A stretch of DNA of 5,450 nucleotides from an uncultured Oscillospiraceae bacterium (GCA_934645175.1 CAKUDE010000058.1:1-5450), one strand, 5' to 3'; positions 1 through 4,816 are shown, counted from the first letter of the stretch. The notes: a model not told the origin generated them from the sequence alone. Translations and numbers: made by a program.

Positions 1-83
1 CCGAGCAAGGATGCCACCACTCCACCCTTATCAAGTGCGCCCCTGATGCCTTCCTTTGTCGTCAAGTCATAAAACATATTCAT
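1..83 (-). CDS. Hypothetical protein, N-terminal fragment (leaves the window)
   Basis: An open frame starts at ATG 83-81 and runs off the left edge without a stop, giving 27 complete residues beginning MNMFYDLTTKEGIRGALDKG. An in-frame second ATG at 77-75 is an equally good start, because the AGAGG just upstream (around 86-92) lies 3 nt from the first ATG but 9 nt from the second. The gene is the last visible member of the minus-strand operon and lies 21 nt after the downstream stop (105) of the Cys-rich gene, or 84 nt after its amber codon (168). The visible part is too short to assign a family. It has a mixed charged/hydrophobic composition and no obvious signal peptide. Confidence 0.6.
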   Translation of the reverse strand, partial: MNMFYDLTTKEGIRGALDKGGVVASLL

Positions 84-104
84 GATCCTCTTTTGAGATT
101 GTAA

Positions 105-170
105 TTACATTTTCTCCCACTTCGACCAGCGGAAGCAGGTGTGCGTGGACGCGAACTTGCGCCCCTCCTA
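105..170 (-). other. In-frame continuation after amber codon of the Cys-rich gene
   Basis: Reading through TAG 170-168 gives 20 further sense codons to TAA at 107-105. The tail contains THTCFRWSKWEKM, which supplies the fourth cysteine and an aromatic/basic ending of the kind expected for this type of four-Cys protein. The 67-aa total and the 21-nt gap to the next gene also match the packing of the rest of the operon better than an 84-nt gap would. Whether the amber codon is a mutation, a sequencing error or is read by a suppressor tRNA cannot be told from the window. The gmhA-like gene here ends at a TAG at the expected family length, so wholesale reassignment of TAG is unlikely. Confidence 0.5.
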
Positions 171-308
171 GGCGCGACAGTTCTTCATGTCGGACATGGC
201 ATCGACGGAAACGAACTGCGGATTTGCGCCGACAAAGACAAGCTCGCGCCCGCCGCTCCACCAGCGACAGGTCGCACATTTCTTGTGATTGATCGGAACG
301 TTGTACAT
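168..308 (-). CDS. Small Cys-rich (CxxC) protein ending at an amber codon
   Basis: ATG 308-306 is preceded by a strong ribosome binding site, AAGGAGT at 321-315, with a 6-nt spacer. The frame encodes 46 residues: a CxxC pair (C11, C14) followed by RWWSGGRE, a short beta-like stretch, and C44 two residues before a TAG at 170-168. The layout CxxC-x2-W-x-G-x-R resembles small cytosolic four-cysteine, probably metal-binding, proteins that I recall from bacterial genomes but cannot name. Such proteins usually carry a fourth Cys followed by a W/F-x-K-W-like end. That part is present here only beyond the amber codon (see the separate entry). The gene lies 23 nt after the small membrane protein and shares its AAGGAGTC ribosome-binding sequence, so it belongs to the same operon. 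Either this is a complete 46-aa protein, a nonsense-interrupted gene, or a readthrough gene. Confidence 0.6.
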   Translation of the reverse strand: MYNVPINHKKCATCRWWSGGRELVFVGANPQFVSVDAMSDMKNCRA

Positions 309-331
309 CAGCCGACTCCTTGTGCCGTATA

Positions 332-598
332 TTATAACAAAATTTGCCCCGCCTGCGATGCATCAGCACCGCCTTTGACGGCCCTCGGAATGCCGCTGAC
401 GAACTTGCCGAGCCCCCAGATCAAGAAGACGAACACAAGGATAATTCCGACGAACCGAAGCACATAAGGCAAGACGGCCACAACCAGCGCAATCACGCCG
501 CCGATGACCGCAATCACAATCGCGCCGAGCCAACAGACCAGCGCAACGCCAATCACGACGAGCGGCAAAGCCAACAGCCCTTTCAGGAAATCCTTCAT
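332..598 (-). CDS. Small integral membrane protein, 88 aa
   Basis: ATG 598-596 follows an AAGGAGT ribosome binding site with a 9-nt spacer, and TAA at 334-332 ends the gene. After a short charged start (MKDFLKG), residues 8-44 are almost entirely hydrophobic (V, I, L, A, G) and long enough for a helical hairpin. A second hydrophobic stretch covers residues 46-67. The C-terminal 20 residues are polar with several basic residues (GKFVSGIPRAVKGG), which by the positive-inside rule would be cytoplasmic. Two or three membrane segments are predicted; there is no cleavable signal peptide. No family is recognised. It lies 21 nt downstream of the zinc-ribbon gene and 23 nt upstream of the Cys-rich gene, in one operon. 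A membrane location fits the YkvA and glycine-zipper proteins encoded upstream, but no function can be assigned. Confidence 0.82.
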   Translation of the reverse strand: MKDFLKGLLALPLVVIGVALVCWLGAIVIAVIGGVIALVVAVLPYVLRFVGIILVFVFLIWGLGKFVSGIPRAVKGGADASQAGQILL

Positions 599-619
599 GC
601 CGCTATGACTCCTTGCCCG

Positions 620-808
620 TCAAATGCCGACGCGGATCGGAAAAGACCACGAGTGGCGGCATATCTTGCACGTGGCATGTGCAACGGTGGGGCCGTCGAC
701 AACATACGGCATCTTGCGGCGAATCTTGAACTTCACACGGTCGCTGCCGCAGAGCAGACACCGCCCGCGCCAGCTCGCCGTGAAGAGATTTCTGATCCAC
801 TCAAACAT
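620..808 (-). CDS. Zinc-ribbon protein, 62 aa (operon paralogue)
   Basis: The start is ATG 808-806, chosen because GGAGGT lies 6 nt upstream. A longer frame open to position 919 is only overlap with the YkvA gene. TGA at 622-620 ends it. The protein has an amphipathic N-terminus (MFEWIRNLF) followed by CLLC (C17, C20) and CKIC (C47, C50), a four-cysteine pattern that should bind one zinc ion. The 26-residue insert between the pairs is basic. It overlaps the end of the YkvA gene by 8 nt, which implies translational coupling. Its length (62 aa), opening pattern (M-hydrophobic-acid-aromatic-hydrophobic-basic-x-L) and paired CxxC motifs mirror the zinc-ribbon protein at 2813-3001, so the two are probably distant paralogues. 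Its partner (nucleic acid or protein) is unknown. Confidence 0.8.
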   Translation of the reverse strand: MFEWIRNLFTASWRGRCLLCGSDRVKFKIRRKMPYVVDGPTVAHATCKICRHSWSFPIRVGI

Positions 809-1214
809 CAACGACCTCCACCGCGTCCTCTTCTGCCGAATCCTTCCGCTTCCACCTGCGGTAGATATTGAGATCTGCCTCCGAGAGCTTGAAGACGAAC
901 GCCAGAATCGCCGCATCATCGATCAGCCCAGCCATTGGAATCCAGTCCGGGATGAGGTCGATGGGTGATACAAAGTAGATGAGCGCGGCGGCTAGCGATG
1001 CAATCATCCGCGCCGGAATCTCATCGTAGGCACCGTTGAACCAATCCTTGATCAGCGAGAAAGACGTCTTGATGTCCTCCCAATACTGCGAAAGGAAACC
1101 CGCCTTCTTCGAGAGCCGCTCCGCCGTCGACTCCTTCCCAAGCAAGTCCTCCATGTCATCGCGGGACACATTCTTCGCCCGCTTCCTGATCTCTTCTTCC
1201 GCGTTGATGTTCAT
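801..1214 (-). CDS. YkvA/DUF1232 family membrane protein, 137 aa
   Basis: Residues about 66-110 carry the DUF1232 (YkvA) signature: a hydrophobic helix reading into YFVSPIDLIPD, then WIPMAGLIDDAA and a second hydrophobic stretch. These proteins are widespread, mostly membrane-associated and without a settled biochemical role. The first 65 residues are polar and helical (EEEIRKRAKNVSRDDMEDLLG), and the C-terminus is acidic (SAEEDAVEVVDV). The start is ATG 1214-1212, because AAGG lies about 9 nt upstream; an in-frame GTG at 1223 would leave almost no spacer. The gene begins 5 nt after the stop of the lysine-tailed gene and overlaps the zinc-ribbon gene by 8 nt, so it sits in the middle of the operon. 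YkvA genes next to stress or envelope genes are common, which fits but does not prove an envelope role. Confidence 0.88.
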   Translation of the reverse strand: MNINAEEEIRKRAKNVSRDDMEDLLGKESTAERLSKKAGFLSQYWEDIKTSFSLIKDWFNGAYDEIPARMIASLAAALIYFVSPIDLIPDWIPMAGLIDDAAILAFVFKLSEADLNIYRRWKRKDSAEEDAVEVVDV

Positions 1215-1219
1215 CGCAT

Positions 1220-1591
1220 TCACCCTTTCCGTTTCGCAGACCGCTTGGCCGTCTTCTTGGCCTTCGCCTTCTTGTCAATCGCATCGCACTTGGCGATGAC
1301 CTCGTCGCAATGCCTGATCACGTCCGTCGTGAACTTGTTGATGTCGCGCAGCCACCCGTCGGCTCCAAGCATCTTCTCGCCCGTCTCCAGCATAATTCGC
1401 TTCATCTCGGGATCAAGGTCTGGATCGTTCTTTGCCTCGTCGAGAATTGCGCGAAGCTCCGCGCTGTCCTTCGCCATCTCCGCCTCCATCTGGGCGCATT
1501 CCTTCTTCCAGGACTCCAGCGTCACCTCGTCCGCCTCGACATTTGTCTCGACGACCTCGGGCTTGACGACCTCTCGCTTTGACTTCTTCAT
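1220..1591 (-). CDS. Hypothetical helical protein with lysine-rich tail, 123 aa
   Basis: No family is recognised. The protein is hydrophilic and almost all predicted helix. Residues 25-75 are charged heptad-like sequence (LESWKKECAQMEAEMAKDSA onward) with a PDLDPEM break near 57-63. Residues 80-105 form a second helix (DINKFTTDVIRHCDEVIAKC). The C-terminus (107-123) is a polybasic A/K tract, KKAKAKKTAKRSAKRKG, similar in style to histone H1-like tails and to the basic N-terminus of the first operon protein. ATG 1591-1589 has only a weak purine-rich ribosome binding site (AAAGAGAA). The gene starts 11 nt after the LRAT-like gene and ends 5 nt before the YkvA start. The tail could bind nucleic acid, acidic lipid headgroups or the polyacidic protein of the same operon; these are inferences. 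Confidence 0.8.
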   Translation of the reverse strand: MKKSKREVVKPEVVETNVEADEVTLESWKKECAQMEAEMAKDSAELRAILDEAKNDPDLDPEMKRIMLETGEKMLGADGWLRDINKFTTDVIRHCDEVIAKCDAIDKKAKAKKTAKRSAKRKG

Positions 1592-1602
1592 TTTGATTCT
1601 CT

Positions 1603-2256
1603 TTACAGTTTGCCTTCCAGCCGAAGGCGGGTGACCGTTTCAGCGGTCAACTTGTAGTGAAACTTCTCCTTCGACCGTGCGACCGCACACCATGCGATTC
1701 GACGTCCGTCGTTCAGTTCTCGCGCCAACACGCGCTCAAGCCGCCCAATGGACGTGATGCCACTTCCGATCAGCTTGTCGAACGCATCGTCCCGAGCCGG
1801 AATCCCCGCCGCGCAAGCCGCCGTGAAGAGGTGACAGTTGCTGCGCACAAAGTCGTAGCCGGACGCAAAGCCGAACTTGGCGAACTTAAGCGCAGTCGCA
1901 TACGCCCGCTTCGTACCGAGTGGGTGACGTGTCTTGGCATCGCAAGCCGCAAAGATTCGCGTCCCCGTTCGCAACGACACATCGCACGGATCGCCATTGA
2001 CGAAATCTGTCAGCGACACGACCGCGACGCCGCCATCGTCACGGAGTTCGGAGACTCGATTCTTGCCCAGATAGATCCCCGTGTGTTCAAGCGCGAGGGC
2101 GAGGGACACCAGAAGCGGCGTTCCGGGCGGAGGTGGCGCGATCAGCCGTCGCGACATGGCGTTTCGCCGCGACCGCGAGGCCTCGCTTTCCACGAGCACG
2201 TCTGGAAGCGACTTCAAGACGCCAAGGACGTCCAAGAGATCAATCTTTGTCGCCAT
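1603..2256 (-). CDS. LRAT-like / NlpC-P60 superfamily (permuted papain fold) protein
   Basis: The central domain (residues about 45-152) has the two hallmarks of the LRAT branch of the NlpC/P60 superfamily: a catalytic-type His in EHTGIYLG (H58) and, about 80 residues on, a Cys in YDFVRSNCHLF (C141). LRAT proteins typically read NCEHF at that point, so NCHLF is a variant. Members use a Cys-His pair for acyl transfer or hydrolysis on lipids or peptides, and the substrate here is unknown. There is no signal peptide, so it is probably cytosolic or membrane-peripheral. The C-terminal 65 residues are basic and unassigned. The start is ATG 2256-2254, giving 217 aa; the frame is open to 2643, but that part is the acidic gene read in another frame and is absurdly Arg/Lys/Met-rich. 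It overlaps the acidic gene by 17 nt and takes its ribosome binding site (AGAGGAA) from that gene's Glu/Asp codons. Confidence 0.8.
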   Translation of the reverse strand: MATKIDLLDVLGVLKSLPDVLVESEASRSRRNAMSRRLIAPPPPGTPLLVSLALALEHTGIYLGKNRVSELRDDGGVAVVSLTDFVNGDPCDVSLRTGTRIFAACDAKTRHPLGTKRAYATALKFAKFGFASGYDFVRSNCHLFTAACAAGIPARDDAFDKLIGSGITSIGRLERVLARELNDGRRIAWCAVARSKEKFHYKLTAETVTRLRLEGKL

Positions 2257-2659
2257 CCTCGTCTTCCTCTTCCTCGTCAGACTCCTCCTCATCCTCGGAT
2301 TCGTCGTCATCGTCATCCTCTTCCGATTCTTCGTCCTCATCATCCGAATCTTCCTCTTCGAACTCCTCTTCTTCCTCGTCCTCATCGTCCACATCGACGT
2401 CTTCATCGTCATCGAGCGAAAACTCGTCCTTCGACTCAACCAACGCGCCGAGAAGTCCTCCGATGACCGCACCGGCCAGCCCACCGACCAACGCACCGGC
2501 AAGTCCGCCGACCAGACCACCCGACTTCTCGTCTTCCGACTCCTCGTCAAGCTCCTCGACAATTGGCTCAATAATCTCCTTGATCTTTTTCGCCGACTTC
2601 TTTTGCGCGCCGACCTTCTTGGCGGGACGCTTTGCCTTCTCAACTTTCTTCGCTTTCAT
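2240..2659 (-). CDS. Basic / glycine-zipper / polyacidic protein, first gene of the sigma-54 operon
   Basis: This is a 139-aa protein of three very different blocks. Residues 1-27 are polycationic (MKAKKVEKAKRPAKK...KKSAKK). Residues 47-74 are a glycine zipper made of the octapeptide LVGGLAGA twice and then VIGGLLGA, typical of tightly packing membrane helices or hairpins. Residues 78-139 are almost pure Asp/Glu with a few Ser. No function is recognised. The start is ATG 2659-2657, preceded by AAAGG with an 8-nt spacer. An upstream in-frame ATG at 2710 is rejected because it lies inside the sigma-54 promoter, upstream of the expected transcript start. It is the promoter-proximal gene and overlaps the LRAT-like gene by 17 nt. 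The acidic tail could bind cations or basic partners such as the lysine-tailed protein of the same operon; this is speculation. Confidence 0.82.
   Translation of the reverse strand: MKAKKVEKAKRPAKKVGAQKKSAKKIKEIIEPIVEELDEESEDEKSGGLVGGLAGALVGGLAGAVIGGLLGALVESKDEFSLDDDEDVDVDDEDEEEEEFEEEDSDDEDEESEEDDDDDESEDEEESDEEEEDEDGDKD
2243..2434 (-). repeat. Low-complexity GAN-codon tract
   Basis: The stretch is almost entirely GAA/GAG/GAT/GAC with occasional TCx codons, encoding the Asp/Glu tail of the first operon gene. On the plus strand it appears as TCC/TCT/TCG/TCA triplets and creates a spurious polyserine frame. Trinucleotide tracts of this kind can slip and change length between strains. Confidence 0.8.
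2444..2515 (-). repeat. Three tandem 24-bp repeats (glycine zipper)
   Basis: Three consecutive 24-bp units encode LVGGLAGA, LVGGLAGA and VIGGLLGA. The first two give identical peptides with several synonymous differences, so the repeat is conserved at protein level rather than being a fresh DNA duplication. Confidence 0.75.
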
Positions 2660-2701
2660 TGTATTTGCCTTTCTGCCGCGTTTGGGCGACACAAGGCATT
2701 T

Positions 2702-2718
2702 AGCAAACACCGTGCCAA
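2702..2718 (-). promoter_or_regulatory. Sigma-54 (-24/-12) promoter of the small-protein operon
   Basis: On the minus strand the sequence is TTGGCACGGTGTTTGCT, which matches the sigma-54 consensus YTGGCACGR-N3-TTGCW at every defined position, with the -24 GG at 2716-2715 and the -12 GC at 2704-2703. The expected start of transcription is near 2691, giving a leader of about 32 nt before ATG 2659. It sits just downstream of the activator operon's terminator and two dyads that look like enhancers. Confidence 0.9.
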
Positions 2719-2724
2719 AGACAT

Positions 2725-2758
2725 AACCCCCGTGAAAACAGAGGTTTTCACAGGGGTT
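2725..2758 (-). terminator. Rho-independent-type terminator hairpin of the regulator operon
   Basis: Two 15-nt arms (2725-2739 and 2744-2758) flank a 4-nt loop. In minus-strand RNA all 15 positions pair, with one G-U wobble; in plus-strand RNA that position is a C-A mismatch, so the structure favours the minus-strand transcript. The U-run after the stem is poor (GGTTATGTCTTT). Its place, 54 nt after the zinc-ribbon stop and just upstream of the sigma-54 promoter, fits termination of the regulator operon. Confidence 0.75.
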
Positions 2759-2770
2759 TGAGTGTCCTGC

Positions 2771-2786
2771 TGATCACATCTGACCA
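2771..2786. promoter_or_regulatory. Candidate enhancer site 1 (TGRTCA-N4-TGACCA dyad)
   Basis: TGATCACATCTGACCA is an imperfect dyad, matching the second site at 13 of 16 positions. Its centre is about 88 bp upstream of the predicted sigma-54 transcript start, the usual range for activator binding. The flanks extend the dyad to CTGCTG...CAGCAG (2767-2790), which in minus-strand RNA is a fully paired 10-bp stem with one G-U. Confidence 0.65.
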
Positions 2787-2792
2787 GCAGAA

Positions 2793-2808
2793 TGGTCAAA
2801 TGTGACCA
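2793..2808. promoter_or_regulatory. Candidate enhancer site 2 (TGRTCA-N4-TGACCA dyad)
   Basis: TGGTCAAATGTGACCA has perfect 6-bp arms around a 4-bp spacer. It starts exactly 22 bp from site 1, so the two sites lie two helical turns apart on the same face of the DNA. Its centre is about 110 bp upstream of the predicted start of transcription. It is the probable binding site of the activator encoded at 3269-4789. Confidence 0.68.
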
Positions 2809-2812
2809 CCGA

Positions 2813-3001
2813 CTACTGACAAAGCTTCATCAATAGGTGTGCCGGCAAATCAACAACCGCACCGCACTTGGGGCAGACGTAAACATGACAAGGATCTCGT
2901 CCGGCTGGAATCGGCCCAGTACGACGTTGACGCTTGAGTGGGCGATGTCCGCACTTCGGGCATCTCGGCCGCAACACGAGTGATTTCAGGAAATCGAGCA
3001 T
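2813..3001 (-). CDS. Zinc-ribbon protein, 62 aa, in the regulator operon
   Basis: ATG 3001-2999 follows a very strong ribosome binding site, AAGGAGGAGG, and TAG at 2815-2813 ends the gene. The sequence has two CPKCG knuckles (C14/C17 and C43/C46) joined by a basic linker (LKRQRRTG) that contains an extra C38-H39. This should fold as one rubredoxin-like zinc ribbon with a short helical N-terminus (MLDFLKSLVL) and C-terminus. Such proteins bind nucleic acid or proteins, and nothing here decides which. It is the third gene after the sigma-54 activator, starting 16 nt past the previous stop, and is the last gene before the terminator. Its resemblance to the zinc-ribbon protein in the target operon (620-808) suggests a related role in the same circuit. 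Confidence 0.82.
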   Translation of the reverse strand: MLDFLKSLVLRPRCPKCGHRPLKRQRRTGPIPAGRDPCHVYVCPKCGAVVDLPAHLLMKLCQ

Positions 3002-3017
3002 CGTCCTCCTCCTTCAT

Positions 3018-3272
3018 TTAGCACATGATACGCAGAAACGAATCATGCATATCCCACTTCTTCTGTTCAAAGTTGTACGAAGTAAGCGGCGGCGGGACTG
3101 TCAGTCCATTGGCGCGATGCACCCAGTAGCAGTTGCCCCGCATCACGACAAAGCCCTCCGGCCCGTAGCCAACGAGCCTGTCGCACCGCTGGCGCGTCAG
3201 CATCACGCCTCGGGCGTCGTAGGCATCCACGCATCCATTGACATATTCAACCCTTGCGACCTGCCTGGTCAT
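3018..3272 (-). CDS. Hypothetical beta-rich protein, 84 aa, coupled to the activator
   Basis: The ATG at 3272-3270 overlaps the activator's TGA as ATGA, the usual sign of translational coupling, and AGGAAGG lies about 9 nt upstream inside the activator gene. The protein looks beta-rich, with recurring G-x(3)-Y/W-x(3)-G turns (VEYVNGCVDAYDARG and later RGNCYWVHRANG), resembling a short SH3-like or beta-strand repeat fold. It has three cysteines (C14, C30, C48) plus one at the C-terminal residue. No family is recognised. Because it is co-translated with the activator it may modulate it, for example as a co-sensor or antagonist in the way PspA restrains PspF; this is inference from position only. 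Confidence 0.78.
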   Translation of the reverse strand: MTRQVARVEYVNGCVDAYDARGVMLTRQRCDRLVGYGPEGFVVMRGNCYWVHRANGLTVPPPLTSYNFEQKKWDMHDSFLRIMC

Positions 3273-4789
3273 GATTCACCGCCTTCCTGCACATACTTGC
3301 GGAGCGTGTTCCGCGAAATCTTGAGCGCCTCGGAAGCCCGCGAGAGGTTCTGGGCGTATTTGAGAAACACGTTCTTGATGTGGCGGCGAACAACCTCCTC
3401 CAACTCGTCGGGTATCTTCCCGCCGTCCGCCACCACATCGTCCGCACCGAGCAAGCCCGCGTTCATCTCACGATGCTTCGCCAACAGGCGCGTGAAGTCC
3501 ATCTCGTCCAAAACCGCCGCCCGCTCAAGGAGATTCAAGAGTTCCCGGACATTCCCCGGATAGTCGTATGTCATGAGCGCGGCAATCTGCTCCTCGGTGA
3601 GATGCTTGCGGAACTTCTCGAACCACCAGATGTCCGCGATGTCGCGAATGTCCTCCTTGTGTTCGCGGAGCGGCGGTACGCGAATCTGCACGACATTGAG
3701 CCGCATGAAGAGGTCTTCGCGAAACTTTCCTTCGCGAACCATCCGAGGAAGATTCCGATTTGTCGCCGTGACAAGGCGCACATCGGCCTTGATCTCGTCC
3801 TTTCCGCCAAGCCGCATGAAGCGTCCGCCCTCGAGGACGCGAAGAAGCGTCCCCTGCGCCTCCAGCGGCAGCTCCCCAATCTCATCAAGGAAGAGCGTTC
3901 CGCCGTCTGCAAGTTCAAACAGCCCCAGACGCTGTTCGTTCGCACTGGTAAACGAACCCTTCTCATGCCCGAAGAATCGGCTTTCAAGAAGTTCGGGGTT
4001 CACGCTGGCGCAATTGAAAGCAAAGAACGGCTCGTTCCGACGCGGCGACCGGTTGTGTATCTGCGCGGCGACGGTTTCCTTACCCGTCCCGGACTCGCCG
4101 AGAATCAGCACACGCGCCTCGGGATGGGCGGCGATGCGTTCGATATAGGATCGGAGTTCGCGCATCTGCGCTCCGCTTCCGACCAGCTCCCGATTGCCGT
4201 AGCGGCGATAGTGTTCAATGACGCGCTTCATGTCAGGGCTCCACGCGCATTCCGCAATGCCCGTCGCGAGATAGCGGATCGCCGTCTCGTAGGGCGTTTC
4301 GTCCTGATAGCACCGATGAACGTACATCGCCGCCGAGATCAGTTCGTGATAGGGCGGCACCGACTTCGGGAGCTTGTTCTTCTCGATTGCGTAAGGCAGG
4401 ATCGTCTCGACGTCCACGTCGAACGCCTTGCCAACCGCCTTGACGAGCGCACCGTTGAAATAGCCGTTCCCAAAAAGCCGAACCTTCATGAGAGGCGCGA
4501 TGTTCTTCTGCTGCGAATCGGACATCTGGAGTCCGCTGATCCACGTCACTTCGACTTTCTTCCGGCGCAGATCCTTCAGCGCGTCGGCCAGCAGCTTCTC
4601 ATCCCCGCCAAGGGAAATGCCCACGAGATAAATGCGCTTCCACTTTGCACCCTCTGCGGACAGGAACTCTGGCAGATGCCGCTTGCTCATGCCCCGGACG
4701 TCTGCCTCGCCCTTCAACGCCTTTAAGAGAACTGCCGCCGCAACCGCATATTCCTTCCAGCCCCAGCCGGTCAATATCAAAGAGTTCAT
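3269..4789 (-). CDS. Sigma-54-dependent transcriptional activator with degenerate DHH-like sensor domain
   Basis: From ATG 4789 the product is 506 aa. The AAA+ domain spans about residues 200-430: Walker A GESGTGKE (231-238), a sigma-54 contact loop reading GSFTSA instead of GAFTGA (278-283), Walker B TLFLDEIGELP (298-308), both arginine-finger positions in FREDLFMRL (R357, R363) and sensor II GNVREL (412-417). A Fis-type helix-turn-helix closes the protein (about 473-503, LSRASEALKISRNTLRKYV). The N-terminal ~195 residues are not a response-regulator, GAF, PAS or ACT domain. They resemble a DHH phosphoesterase Rossmann-like core (LILTGWGWKEYAVAAAVLLK, RIYLVGISL, VEVTWIS) without its Asp/His residues. 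GAAGGGA (4805-4799) is 9 nt from ATG 4789 but abuts ATG 4798, so 4789 is preferred; 4798 would add three residues. As a one-component activator it probably acts at the dyads in 2771-2808. Confidence 0.93.
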   Translation of the reverse strand: MNSLILTGWGWKEYAVAAAVLLKALKGEADVRGMSKRHLPEFLSAEGAKWKRIYLVGISLGGDEKLLADALKDLRRKKVEVTWISGLQMSDSQQKNIAPLMKVRLFGNGYFNGALVKAVGKAFDVDVETILPYAIEKNKLPKSVPPYHELISAAMYVHRCYQDETPYETAIRYLATGIAECAWSPDMKRVIEHYRRYGNRELVGSGAQMRELRSYIERIAAHPEARVLILGESGTGKETVAAQIHNRSPRRNEPFFAFNCASVNPELLESRFFGHEKGSFTSANEQRLGLFELADGGTLFLDEIGELPLEAQGTLLRVLEGGRFMRLGGKDEIKADVRLVTATNRNLPRMVREGKFREDLFMRLNVVQIRVPPLREHKEDIRDIADIWWFEKFRKHLTEEQIAALMTYDYPGNVRELLNLLERAAVLDEMDFTRLLAKHREMNAGLLGADDVVADGGKIPDELEEVVRRHIKNVFLKYAQNLSRASEALKISRNTLRKYVQEGGES

Positions 4790-4816
4790 CTTTCGCATTC
4801 CCTTCGAGATGCGACT

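Noticed and set aside
67..369. 100-aa minus-strand frame across the Cys-rich gene
   Set aside because: It lies in another frame from both the Cys-rich gene (ATG 308) and the edge gene (ATG 83), each of which has its own ribosome binding site.
2257..2643. Upstream extension of the LRAT-like frame to ATG 2643
   Set aside because: The extra 129 residues are Arg/Lys/Met-rich frame-shifted readings of the acidic gene, while ATG 2256 has a good ribosome binding site.
2660..2710. ATG 2710 as start of the acidic protein
   Set aside because: It lies inside the -24/-12 promoter, upstream of the expected transcript start; ATG 2659 has a proper ribosome binding site.
2133..2726. Plus-strand frame with a long polyserine stretch
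   Set aside because: It is the reverse strand of the Asp/Glu codon tract. It has no ribosome binding site or recognisable domain, and it runs across the sigma-54 promoter.
3380..4726. 448-aa plus-strand open frame
   Set aside because: It lies wholly opposite the activator, whose AAA+ and HTH motifs are unmistakable; the antisense frame shows no domain and is an effect of GC-biased codons.
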